Of a stretch of 28,289 nt of DNA, positions 15,512 through 23,281 are shown piece by piece. The stretch lies in assembly GCA_900543155.1 (NCBI GenBank), contig UQQN01000023.1:1-28289 (forward strand), read 5' to 3'. Numbering within the stretch: position 1 is the first letter of the stretch; every line of letters begins with the position of its first letter. Source of the DNA: an uncultured Prevotella sp. (lineage in GTDB: Bacteria; Bacteroidota; Bacteroidia; Bacteroidales; Bacteroidaceae). The translations under genes and the position numbers were made by a program. The notes under the pieces are model-generated. The model did no database searches, was not told the DNA's origin, and was given only the letters and a program-made list of their open reading frames with translations.

Positions 15512-16750
15512 TTAGTTATTTAAAAATCGTTTGCTGAGGTACTTCACAGGATACCACACGGCAGCAAACCCTACCACAATAACTGTGGCAAGCACTAAGG
15601 CTACGTCGGTGGCATGAATGCTCACGGGGTAGGCATCGATGATGAAATTTCCAGCCGAACCTCCTAACTTGATAATGCCAAATATTTGCTGCAACCAACA
15701 TAATCCTAAGCCTACGAGTGTACCTATAATGGCACCTACCACGGCTATAAAACGACCTTCATAAAGGAAGATGCGGAAGATGAGTTTTTCGTTGGCTCCG
15801 AGGTTGCGCAGTGTCTGTACATCGCCACGCTTGTCAATAATTAACATTGAGACAGAACCAATAATGTTGAAACATGCCACAAGGAGGATGAAGGTAAGGA
15901 ATAAGTAAGCCATCATCTTTTCAATGTTCATTACATTGAACACCTCTTGCTGTTGTTCGAGTTGATTCATTACCTTGAAGCGCGAGCCTGCTATTTGCTG
16001 CATACGGGCCTTTACACGCTCGGTGTTGGCTGAAGGACGAAGTTTGAGTTCGAGTGCTGTAATACATCCTGGTTGCTCAAAAAGTCCTTGTGCAAAGTCG
16101 AGTGAGGTGATGAGATAGTTCTCGTCGTAGCGACGTTGTTTTACATCGAAACACACCTTGGGCGAAGTTACATCGTCGGCATTAAAACTTTCACCAGGGT
16201 TTGCCAAATTTACACGTTCACCCTTTCGAGGTGCACAAATTTGCAACGTACCAAAGTCTATTCCGCCCATGGTACTTGCCAAACCTATTCCGGGAATGGC
16301 ATAATTTATGCCTGCTCGATGAAGTTGGTAGCTACCTGTGCCATAGAGAATGGAGCGTATACCTGTCACACGATCGAAGTTATCGTCTACGCCCTTGAGC
16401 ATTATCACGGTGGGACGCCCTCGGAAAAGGATGAGTGCATTGTCTTCTAAACAGAATGACGAGGCCTCAACCTCTGGCAAGGCACGCATTTGTGCCAAGG
16501 CAGGGTCGTCGGCTGTAGCAAACTTTCCTTGTGTGGGTACAACCTCTATTTGTGGATCGAAATTGGTATAGAGCGACCCGATAAGATCGCGAAAGCCATT
16601 GAACACACTAAGTGTGCATAACAGGGCTGCTGTGCCAAAGGCTACGCCTGCCACAGATATGCCCGAAATAATGTTGATGGCTCCTACCCTTTTGCGCGAA
16701 AACAAATAGCGACGGGCAAAGAACAAAGGCAAACGCCACGAACTAAGCAT
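15512..16750 (-). CDS. LolC/LolE-family ABC permease (FtsX-like)
   Basis: 412 residues from the ATG at 16748-16750 (MLSSWRLPLFFARRYLF). Longer starts up to 16855 would lie entirely inside rbfA, so this start, overlapping the rbfA stop by 8 nt, is preferred. It has the LolCE topology: one N-terminal membrane helix (about 22-48, with GISVAGVAFGTAALLC), a large periplasmic domain, then three C-terminal helices in the FtsX/MacB domain, with the coupling segment DKRGDVQTLRNLGAN. In LolCDE this permease extracts lipoproteins from the inner membrane for transfer to LolA. No ATPase (LolD) lies in the window. A general FtsX-like permease is the alternative. Confidence 0.88.
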   Translation of the reverse strand: MLSSWRLPLFFARRYLFSRKRVGAINIISGISVAGVAFGTAALLCTLSVFNGFRDLIGSLYTNFDPQIEVVPTQGKFATADDPALAQMRALPEVEASSFCLEDNALILFRGRPTVIMLKGVDDNFDRVTGIRSILYGTGSYQLHRAGINYAIPGIGLASTMGGIDFGTLQICAPRKGERVNLANPGESFNADDVTSPKVCFDVKQRRYDENYLITSLDFAQGLFEQPGCITALELKLRPSANTERVKARMQQIAGSRFKVMNQLEQQQEVFNVMNIEKMMAYLFLTFILLVACFNIIGSVSMLIIDKRGDVQTLRNLGANEKLIFRIFLYEGRFIAVVGAIIGTLVGLGLCWLQQIFGIIKLGGSAGNFIIDAYPVSIHATDVALVLATVIVVGFAAVWYPVKYLSKRFLNN

Positions 16751-17138
16751 TGGGCTCAGTGTTTTGATTATCTTCAGCTGCATTATCTTGGGCAGATGCC
16801 TCATCACCCTTAAGCAATGAGTCGATATGGTCAAGATAGTCGAGCGAATCGTCAATAAAGAACTTTAGCTCGGGAATGATGCGCAACTGGTGACGTACGC
16901 GTGTACCCAATTCAAAACGAATTTGGCGTGCATTGGCATTGATATTGGCAAGAATTTCTTGCGAACGTTCTGAGGGGAAGATGCTCAAGTAACCACGCGC
17001 AATGCTTAAGTCGGGACTAATGCGCACTGCACTTACTGACACCAACACACCGTGTGTGCCTTGAGTTTGTTTTTGAAAAATGTCGCTCAATTCTTTCTGA
17101 ATGAGACGTGATATTTTTTGTTGTCTTGTTGTTTCCAT
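16743..17138 (-). CDS. rbfA: 30S ribosome-binding factor A
   Basis: 131 residues from the ATG at 17136-17138 (METTRQQKISRLIQKELSDIF); an upstream in-frame ATG at 17210 would add 24 hydrophobic residues outside the family and is rejected. RbfA binds the 30S subunit during late maturation of the 16S rRNA 5' end and in cold adaptation. The KH-like core is seen in VRISPDLSIARGYLSIFP and FELGTRVRHQLRIIPELKFFIDDSLDYLDHIDSLL. The C-terminal tail (about 116-131) is polar and acidic. It lies between the aminopeptidase P gene (87 bp upstream) and the LolC/E-like gene, which overlaps its stop. Confidence 0.95.
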   Translation of the reverse strand: METTRQQKISRLIQKELSDIFQKQTQGTHGVLVSVSAVRISPDLSIARGYLSIFPSERSQEILANINANARQIRFELGTRVRHQLRIIPELKFFIDDSLDYLDHIDSLLKGDEASAQDNAAEDNQNTEPNA

Positions 17139-17225
17139 TATTTTGAAAATTCTATGTAATATGAAAAAAAGAAATGCGAAGTAGGGTTTCTCATCCCCTA
17201 CTACTCGCATACGCTCCCTAAGAGT

Positions 17226-19013
17226 TTACTCCACATCGGCAGTGGCACGTGCCAACCATATTTTGTCAGCCTCTTCGGTTAGACGGGGCATAAGACTTCG
17301 ACGCACATGCTGATGGTAAGCATTGATTTGCTCTATCTCATCGGGCGTAAGAAGCGAAAAGTCTACTACACGCAGGTCGTAGGGACAAAGTGTGAGGATT
17401 TCGAAACGCAAGAAGCGTCCGAAGGCAGTTTGTTTACTGGGCACACAGAGAAGCGTATTTTCTATGCGCACACCAAAACGTCCTTCCACATAAATGCCAG
17501 GTTCATCGGTAATGGTCATACCTGCTTTAAAGGGAATGAGTGTGCAAGGGCGCACATTTTTGCGGATTTGGTGAGGACCTTCGTGTACACAAAGCGAAGC
17601 CCCTACTCCATGTCCTGTTCCATGTCCAAAGTCGTAACCTGCAGCCCACATATCTTGACGTGCGGCAAGGTCTAGCTGTAGACCTGTTGTGCCTTCGGGG
17701 AAATGCATATTTTGCAAACGCATGTGTCCCTTCAAAACGAGCGTATATACTTGGCGTTCCTCGGCTGTGAGGTTTCCGAGGGCAATGGTACGCGTGATGT
17801 CGGTGGTGCCACAATCATATTGTGCCCCACTATCGAGCAAGAGTAAACCATGTTGTGGCAAACGCACATTGGTATGACGGTCAGCCTCGTAGTGTACAAT
17901 CGCACCATGAGCACCACATGCAGCAATCGTACCAAAACTCAACTCTTTATACCCCTTTTGTTCGGCTCGCAAGGCAGTAAGTTTCTCATCAATACTGAGT
18001 TCGGTAACCTCTTCACCTGCCTGCATACGTTCATCGAGCCAACGCAAAAAACGCACCATGGCTACTCCATCGCGCAACATGGCTTGTCGCATACCTTCAG
18101 CCTCAGCCTCACACTTTATGGCACGCCACATCTCGACGGGCGACGTATAGTGTATACGTTGTGTGCTTTGGCACAAGTGCATTGTAGCCATAGCAGGGTC
18201 AATAGCTGTGGGATGTTGTGCCACATAGTTCACGGCATCCACATAAGGGGCTACACTCACCTCTGCCTCTGTCAATGCTTGTTGTGCCTCGGGGGTAAGC
18301 GTTTCGGCATGTGTAAAGAGTGTAAACTTGCGCGATGGCTTATTGTAGATGAGATATGCCACGAACACGGGGTTATAGGCTATGTCGTTACCACGCAGAT
18401 TGAGCAACCAAGCAATATCTGCAAGGTCGTTGATGAGATAGGCTTCCGCTTCGGTCTTAACAGACTCCTCAAACCAAGTTGCCAAAGTAGCTAATTTCTC
18501 TTTTGCCGAACGTCCTGCATAAAGTGAATTATAAACTACTATAGGTTGTGCAGGCAAGGCAGGACGGTCTGTCCAAAGTACATCGAAGGCATCGGGCAAT
18601 GCCATATATTCAAGTCCTTCGGTACGAAAATCTTCTACCATCTGACACGAAATCATATCGGCAGGACCTGCAAACATCTGAATACCTTGTGCTTTAAGCC
18701 AAGTGGTTACATCAGGCACATCTTGGTCTCCCTCTTTCATCAAGCTAAAGGGGGTATTAGCCAACTGCTCTGCAGCTTGAAGCCAATAGCGCGAGTCGGT
18801 CCATAGGGCAGCCTCTGTGGCAGTAACCACAGCAATACCTGCCGAACCATTAAATGCCGTGAGCCATTCACGACACATCCAATGGGATGGAATATATTCG
18901 TTATTATGTGGGTCGGCAGTTGGCACAATATATGCCCAATTACTGCCACATTTGTTGCCACATTGCTCCGCCATCCATTGACGTAGTGCAGCAATTCTTT
19001 GAGTAATGCTCAT
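17226..19013 (-). CDS. Xaa-Pro aminopeptidase (M24B, aminopeptidase P)
   Basis: 595 residues, the long three-domain form. It removes an N-terminal residue that precedes proline. All five dinuclear-metal ligands of the pita-bread fold are present: D394 (LLLDSGAQYDCG), D405 (TTDITRT), H468 (GHGTGHGVG), E504 (TDEPGIY) and E518 (RIENTL). Two creatinase-like N-terminal domains precede the catalytic domain. There is no signal peptide, so it is cytoplasmic. The start at 19013 lies 9 bp after the HigA-like gene's stop, so they are probably cotranscribed; rbfA follows after 87 bp. Confidence 0.95.
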   Translation of the reverse strand: MSITQRIAALRQWMAEQCGNKCGSNWAYIVPTADPHNNEYIPSHWMCREWLTAFNGSAGIAVVTATEAALWTDSRYWLQAAEQLANTPFSLMKEGDQDVPDVTTWLKAQGIQMFAGPADMISCQMVEDFRTEGLEYMALPDAFDVLWTDRPALPAQPIVVYNSLYAGRSAKEKLATLATWFEESVKTEAEAYLINDLADIAWLLNLRGNDIAYNPVFVAYLIYNKPSRKFTLFTHAETLTPEAQQALTEAEVSVAPYVDAVNYVAQHPTAIDPAMATMHLCQSTQRIHYTSPVEMWRAIKCEAEAEGMRQAMLRDGVAMVRFLRWLDERMQAGEEVTELSIDEKLTALRAEQKGYKELSFGTIAACGAHGAIVHYEADRHTNVRLPQHGLLLLDSGAQYDCGTTDITRTIALGNLTAEERQVYTLVLKGHMRLQNMHFPEGTTGLQLDLAARQDMWAAGYDFGHGTGHGVGASLCVHEGPHQIRKNVRPCTLIPFKAGMTITDEPGIYVEGRFGVRIENTLLCVPSKQTAFGRFLRFEILTLCPYDLRVVDFSLLTPDEIEQINAYHQHVRRSLMPRLTEEADKIWLARATADVE

Positions 19014-19022
19014 AAATTACGT

Positions 19023-19367
19023 TTATAAAACCGCAGCAATTTTACGTATTGTCTTGAGACGGTCCATAAAAGATGGATTGCGTTTAGCATTCTGCATATC
19101 AAAATCGGCTTGCAAACTCATCCATAAGTCTGCACTTATACCAAGCGCAGCTTCGAATATAAGGGCAAACGCTGGTGTAATGGCTTCGTCTCCTTGAACT
19201 ATTGCCGTAACAGTTTCTGCTTTTATACCTGTAAGTTTTGAAAATTGGTCAATACTTATGCCACGCTCATCAAGTTCATTAATAAGCAAGTCCCCTGGTG
19301 GCGAAACAATCGAAGATGTCAAATTGTTCGCTATCATTTGCGGATCTATTCCTGGCATGGTTATCAT
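19023..19367 (-). CDS. HigA-family antitoxin-like XRE regulator, no toxin partner
   Basis: 114 residues. Residues 22-93 follow the HigA/VapI pattern: SPPGDLLINELDERGIS, a helix-turn-helix at about 38-58 (IDQFSKLTGIKAETVTAIVQG), then ITPAFALIFEAALGISADLWMSLQADFD. HigA proteins bind operator DNA and neutralise the mRNA-cleaving toxin HigB, normally encoded just upstream. Here no HigB is present: upstream is a 333-bp inverted-repeat element and then nadA, and downstream is aminopeptidase P after 9 bp. It is therefore an orphan antitoxin or a stand-alone regulator. The start is the ATG at 19367; an ATG three codons later is equally possible. Confidence 0.82.
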   Translation of the reverse strand: MITMPGIDPQMIANNLTSSIVSPPGDLLINELDERGISIDQFSKLTGIKAETVTAIVQGDEAITPAFALIFEAALGISADLWMSLQADFDMQNAKRNPSFMDRLKTIRKIAAVL

Positions 19368-19401
19368 ACGACCTAAATATAATCTTGCTCAAAAACGACT
19401 A

Positions 19402-19408
19402 TCATATT
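19402..19408 (+). repeat. Target-site duplication, left copy
   Basis: TCATATT directly abuts the left terminal inverted repeat of the element at 19409-19741 and is repeated exactly at 19742-19748. Confidence 0.85.
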
Positions 19409-19741
19409 CTCAAGTTTCGGATTTAGCAAGTGCGCCCTGAAAGGGCAACAGCGCCTAGCCCAGGGCAAGCGAAGCGACACCCTGGGTCAAAGCACGTTCG
19501 TTAGTGACGCCCTGTAAGGGCAGAAGCTTTATATATTTTCAACATCGAATGCTTTTGCCCTTACAGGGCGTCAATGCTATGGCAATTCGTAACCCAGGGT
19601 GTCGCTTCGCTTGCCCTGGGCTAGGCGCTTTTGGGCTTTCAGCCCGAGCATTATCGGCTGTACCTCAGCAATTCAAGCAAACTTGATTGCATTCGGTTTG
19701 CACGATAATTCAACCCGTCTTGACTAAATCCGAAACTTGAG
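19409..19741. mobile_element. 333-bp MITE-like element with nested palindromes
   Basis: A non-autonomous element bounded by perfect 18-bp terminal inverted repeats, CTCAAGTTTCGGATTTAG at 19409-19426 and its complement at 19724-19741, and flanked by the 7-bp direct repeat TCATATT. It encodes no transposase. Inside lie nested inverted repeats: a 37-bp perfect pair (19451-19487 with 19592-19628), an inner 23-bp pair with one mismatch (19505-19527 with 19551-19573), and two outer mini-palindromes, GCCCTGAAAGGGC (19434-19446) and GGGCTTTCAGCCC (19633-19645). The whole could form a large cruciform or RNA hairpin. It sits between nadA, whose stop codon touches the right target duplication, and the HigA-like gene 41 bp away, and may act as terminator or promoter. 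The transposase family that moved it cannot be assigned. Confidence 0.85.
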
Positions 19742-19748
19742 TCATATT
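19742..19748 (+). repeat. Target-site duplication, right copy
   Basis: The second TCATATT directly follows the right terminal repeat; the next base, 19749, is the first plus-strand base of the nadA stop codon (TTA on this strand). Insertion therefore occurred without touching the nadA coding sequence. Confidence 0.85.
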
Positions 19749-20729
19749 TTACTTACTCAGCTCAAGCATGCGCTCTATGGGCTTAATGGCTTGAGCAGCT
19801 ACATCGGCAGGAACATCTATTTCGGGCCATTCGTAGCGAAGTGTGTTGTAAACCTTCTCGAGTGTGCAAAGGCGCATAAAGTTGCACTCGTTGCAACCAC
19901 ATGTGCTATCGTCGGGCGGAACAGGAATAAAATTCTTTTCTGGACACTTTTTCTGCATTTCATGCAAAATACCACTTTCAGTTACTACCAAGAATGTGTT
20001 GCATGGTGAAGCCACGGCATAATTGAGCAATGCGGCTGTAGAGCCTACCACATCAGCCAACTTTACCACAGCCCCACGACACTCGGGGTGTACAAGTACC
20101 TTAGCATCGGGATGTTCGTGCTTCAGTTCTACGAGTTTTTCAACAGAGAAGCGTTCGTGTACATGGCAACCTCCATTCCAAAGCAACATATTTCTACCTG
20201 TTACAGAGTTGATGTAGCTGCCCAAGTTGTGGTCGGGACCAAAGATGAGTTTGGCATCCTTATCGAAGGTTTCGACAATTTTCTTTGCATTGCTCGATGT
20301 AACCACCACGTCGGTCAAAGCCTTCACCGCAGCCGTAGTGTTTACGTATGATATTACTTGATGATCGGGGTGAGCCTCAACGAACTTTTTAAATTCGTCG
20401 GCAGGACAACTTTCAGCAAGCGAACAAGTAGCATTAAGGTCGGGTACAAGCACCTTCTTGTTAGGACAAAGAATTTTGTTCGTTTCGCCCATAAAGTGTA
20501 CACCGCACATCACAATGATGTCGGCATCGGTTTTTGCAGCCTGTTGTGCAAGTCCTAAACTGTCGCCTACAAAGTCGGCAATGTCTTGAAGCACGCCTTC
20601 GGTGTAGTAGTGTGCCAAGATGATCGCATTTTTTTCCTTGCACATGCGGCGAATTTCGGCCTTGAGGTCAACACCTTGTGGCACGGGCTCGTCTACATAG
20701 CCCTTCTGTTTCCAATTATCTTTTACCAT
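19749..20729 (-). CDS. nadA: Quinolinate synthase
   Basis: 326 residues from the ATG at 20727-20729 (MVKDNWKQKGYVDEP). The upstream in-frame ATG at 20801 would overlap the envC-like gene and add a non-homologous 24 residues. NadA condenses iminoaspartate with dihydroxyacetone phosphate to quinolinate in de novo NAD synthesis, using a [4Fe-4S] cluster. Candidate cluster cysteines are C88 (ILCPNKK), C188 (NGGCHVHE) and one of the C277/C279/C282 group (TCGCNEC). Family strings such as LAHYYTEGVLQDIADFVGDS and PDHNLGSYI are intact. nadB and nadC are not in the window. It is the last gene of the dut-to-nadA run, 56 bp after the envC-like gene. Confidence 0.96.
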   Translation of the reverse strand: MVKDNWKQKGYVDEPVPQGVDLKAEIRRMCKEKNAIILAHYYTEGVLQDIADFVGDSLGLAQQAAKTDADIIVMCGVHFMGETNKILCPNKKVLVPDLNATCSLAESCPADEFKKFVEAHPDHQVISYVNTTAAVKALTDVVVTSSNAKKIVETFDKDAKLIFGPDHNLGSYINSVTGRNMLLWNGGCHVHERFSVEKLVELKHEHPDAKVLVHPECRGAVVKLADVVGSTAALLNYAVASPCNTFLVVTESGILHEMQKKCPEKNFIPVPPDDSTCGCNECNFMRLCTLEKVYNTLRYEWPEIDVPADVAAQAIKPIERMLELSK

Positions 20730-20785
20730 TTTAATGTGCTTTATACTTATGAGTGAATATACTAATATTGATATTTTGCACCCCT

Positions 20786-22249
20786 TTAACGTCCGAGCCA
20801 AGCCTCGGGATTAAGTTTGGCAGTTTCTTTGCGTAGCTGGAAATGTAGTGTGCAGTTGCCCGAAGCATCTTTTGCCACTGCACCCAATGATTGTCGAGCC
20901 TCAACGTGTTGTCCGTTTCTTACAAACACTGACGAGAGGTTGCAATAAACAGACATGTAAGAACCATGTCGCACAATCACATTATACATGCCACTGTAGC
21001 TAAATATGGCTGTTACCTCGCCCTTAAACACGGCGCGTGCTTGTGCGCCAGGGTGACCTGTGATGTTAATACCTTTGCTGTCGAGTTGCACACCCTTAAG
21101 TCCTGCCACGTTATACGAACCATAATGGCGCGTAATGGCATAACTACCCGTGATTGGCATTGACAATCGTCCACGATTACCTGCAAATGAGTTGCTAAGT
21201 GCGCGGTCTGCATTGTCTGCTTCGTTGAATATGGGTGTTTCTTCTACCTCCACCTTAGGTGCGGGTTTCGGTGCTACACGACGTGTATTTTTGCGAGCAG
21301 TATTCTTGCTTGCATGACTCTTGTTCGATGTTTTAGACGATGCCACCGCCTTTGAAGCATTGCGTCGTTCTGCTGCTTCTTTGCGTTCTGCCTCTGCCTT
21401 ACGTCGTGCCTCAGCACGTTCACGCGCAGCCTTTTCGCGTTGTGCTTTGAGTCGTGCCTGACGTGCCGCCTCAGCCTTACGACGACGCTCGGCTTCTGCC
21501 TTACGGCGACGTTCTGCAGCAGCAATTTCTTGTTGAATGAGGTGGTCTATACGCGCATCGAGTGCAGCTGCCTTTTTACGCTGCTGGGCAAGAGATGCTT
21601 GCAGTTCTTTTTGCTTTTTATTCAGTTCGTTTACTACATTTTGGCGTTCTTTTTGCTGTCCTTGCAGTTTACGCGTTTCGGCTTGTCCCTCGCTGTAAAG
21701 GCGGTTCTTCTCAGTTTTTACCCCCAGCAATTCGTTGCGCTTAGCCTGCACCTGTTGTTCTTTTTGGCGAATCACCTCAGCCTGTGCACGTTGGTAGCGA
21801 CTAAAGCTCGACATATAGCGCAAGCGTCGATACATTTGTCTGAAGTCTTTTGCAGAAAGAATAAACTGCCACTTCGACACCATATTACGATTGCGAAACA
21901 TATAAGACACTGATCGCTGATAACGTCGTTTACACACAGCCAGGTCTTGCTCAAGCAGTCGTAATTGCTGTTCGAGTCCTGTTATTGTTGTGGCAAGTTC
22001 AGTAAGTTCAGCATGAATGCCGTCTACGTATTTTTGTTGTCCCTCAATCTGCACATTTATAACCTGCAAGTTTGCCAGTTGCGAGTTGACATCCTTTTTG
22101 GTTGTCTTAAGCATTTTTTCTTGCGAGGCAATGTTTTGCTTCAGCGTAGTCTGCTGTTTCTGCAAAGAGCGTATCTTCTTATTGGTTTGTGCGGGCAATG
22201 CCATGCAAACCATCCACAAGCAGATGAATGTATAAACGATGCGAGCCAT
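20786..22249 (-). CDS. EnvC-like murein hydrolase activator (degenerate M23 domain)
   Basis: 487 residues: signal peptide (about 1-20, ALPAQ), long coiled coil (about 22-260), a very basic and alanine-rich KAEAERRRKAEA-type stretch (about 245-310), then a C-terminal LytM/M23 domain (about 375-487). The zinc ligands of active M23 enzymes are largely missing: the first His/Asp motif reads SKGINITGHPG, the expected SHLS reads CNLSSV, and the last motif is CTLHFQL. This matches EnvC/NlpD-type proteins, which activate cell-division amidases instead of cutting peptidoglycan. The charged linker is repetitive at the DNA level and could be prone to slippage. It follows the DUF4292 gene by 104 bp. Confidence 0.88.
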   Translation of the reverse strand: MARIVYTFICLWMVCMALPAQTNKKIRSLQKQQTTLKQNIASQEKMLKTTKKDVNSQLANLQVINVQIEGQQKYVDGIHAELTELATTITGLEQQLRLLEQDLAVCKRRYQRSVSYMFRNRNMVSKWQFILSAKDFRQMYRRLRYMSSFSRYQRAQAEVIRQKEQQVQAKRNELLGVKTEKNRLYSEGQAETRKLQGQQKERQNVVNELNKKQKELQASLAQQRKKAAALDARIDHLIQQEIAAAERRRKAEAERRRKAEAARQARLKAQREKAARERAEARRKAEAERKEAAERRNASKAVASSKTSNKSHASKNTARKNTRRVAPKPAPKVEVEETPIFNEADNADRALSNSFAGNRGRLSMPITGSYAITRHYGSYNVAGLKGVQLDSKGINITGHPGAQARAVFKGEVTAIFSYSGMYNVIVRHGSYMSVYCNLSSVFVRNGQHVEARQSLGAVAKDASGNCTLHFQLRKETAKLNPEAWLGR

Positions 22250-22353
22250 TTTGTAGTGACCTTTTTGTATTTTCTTTTATTAAGAGAGATATTGAGGGAT
22301 ATTCTTTTGTGGGAAATTCATACTATCAAACCCGAAGATAAATCCCCTTATAC

Positions 22354-23229
22354 CTAATTCATTCCCAATTTGCTAAGCACCTCGGCAGCAGAACGACGGG
22401 TATATTTGCCAGAGAGTTTTGTACCTGTTGTGTCAAAGTCGGCGCTTGTTTTTAACGAAGACAAACTGATGCCTAAACTCACGTCCTTGCCTGTGCCTGT
22501 TACAGCCAACTGCAGCTGCGTGGGGAATCGTCGTCCACCAAATTGCTGGAACAAATCATAGTTAAAGGAAAATTCGCCCTTATCGCCCGTATTTTTACCT
22601 ACCACCTGCAAACGACGCAGAGTTTCGGTAGCCGCGTCGGTAACAAAACGATAAGTAAGGCGGGGGGTACTTGTGGGCACAAGCACATTGGTTTGTTGCA
22701 CCTGCTCGAGTGTAAAGCGCTTTAAGTCTGAAGTGGTGAGTTGGTGTTGTCCTGGCAAGAAGAGTTCATTCCAAAACAATGCCTGAAGCGAGTAAAAGTC
22801 GAGCCCTGCTTGACGCAAAAAGCCCACTTCGTTGTAGGCGGCACGCACATACTGCTTGTTAAAACGGTCTATCACAAGCACATCGGCTGGTGTAAACTCC
22901 ATCACGCCTACCTCAAAACCCAACATTCGCAATGAGATGCGAATCATTTGGTCGCGCTTCATTTGCAATTTACCATTTGCACTTAAATCTTTGCCACCCA
23001 TGCCCGTAATGCGCACTTTGGCATTGGCACTGATGCACTGACTGTTAACCTTGTGCGAAACCACCTTTTGGGTGTAAGCCAATGCCGCTGCTGCTTGTGC
23101 AGCCTTTACACGCGAAGTCTCGTTTGCAGTGGCTGTAGCTGCAGGCACCTTGCTCTTTTCAATGTTTTTGCTCGATCGGCAAGCGGTAAAAGCCACTGCC
23201 ACGAGGAGTATGTATAGGAGTTGTTTCAT
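22354..23229 (-). CDS. DUF4292 lipoprotein (LolA/LolB-like fold expected)
   Basis: 291 residues. A type II signal peptide with lipobox FTAC gives C17 as the lipidated residue, followed by RSSKN. The body (about 60-280) has the DUF4292 pattern, including ISANAKVRITGMGGKDLSANGK, RDQMIRISLRMLGFEVG and VLVIDRFNKQYV. These proteins are thought to resemble LolA/LolB lipoprotein carriers, but their function is not established. The position between a TPR lipoprotein gene (52 bp upstream) and the envC-like gene is a typical Bacteroidales gene order, as far as I recall, and suggests an envelope role. Confidence 0.87.
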   Translation of the reverse strand: MKQLLYILLVAVAFTACRSSKNIEKSKVPAATATANETSRVKAAQAAAALAYTQKVVSHKVNSQCISANAKVRITGMGGKDLSANGKLQMKRDQMIRISLRMLGFEVGVMEFTPADVLVIDRFNKQYVRAAYNEVGFLRQAGLDFYSLQALFWNELFLPGQHQLTTSDLKRFTLEQVQQTNVLVPTSTPRLTYRFVTDAATETLRRLQVVGKNTGDKGEFSFNYDLFQQFGGRRFPTQLQLAVTGTGKDVSLGISLSSLKTSADFDTTGTKLSGKYTRRSAAEVLSKLGMN

Positions 23230-23281
23230 TCTTCAATCATTTTTGGGTAGTTCTAAAAAATTCTGATTTTAAAAATTCGTC

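Noticed and set aside
16751..16855. Longer N-terminus for the LolC/E-like permease
   Set aside because: These codons lie inside rbfA in another frame; the ATG at 16750 gives the usual stop-start overlap and the conserved N-terminus.
19409..19741. CRISPR array
   Set aside because: The repeats are inverted and nested rather than regularly spaced direct repeats, and no cas gene is nearby.
20730..20801. Longer N-terminus for NadA
   Set aside because: It would overlap the end of the envC-like gene and has no resemblance to NadA N-termini.
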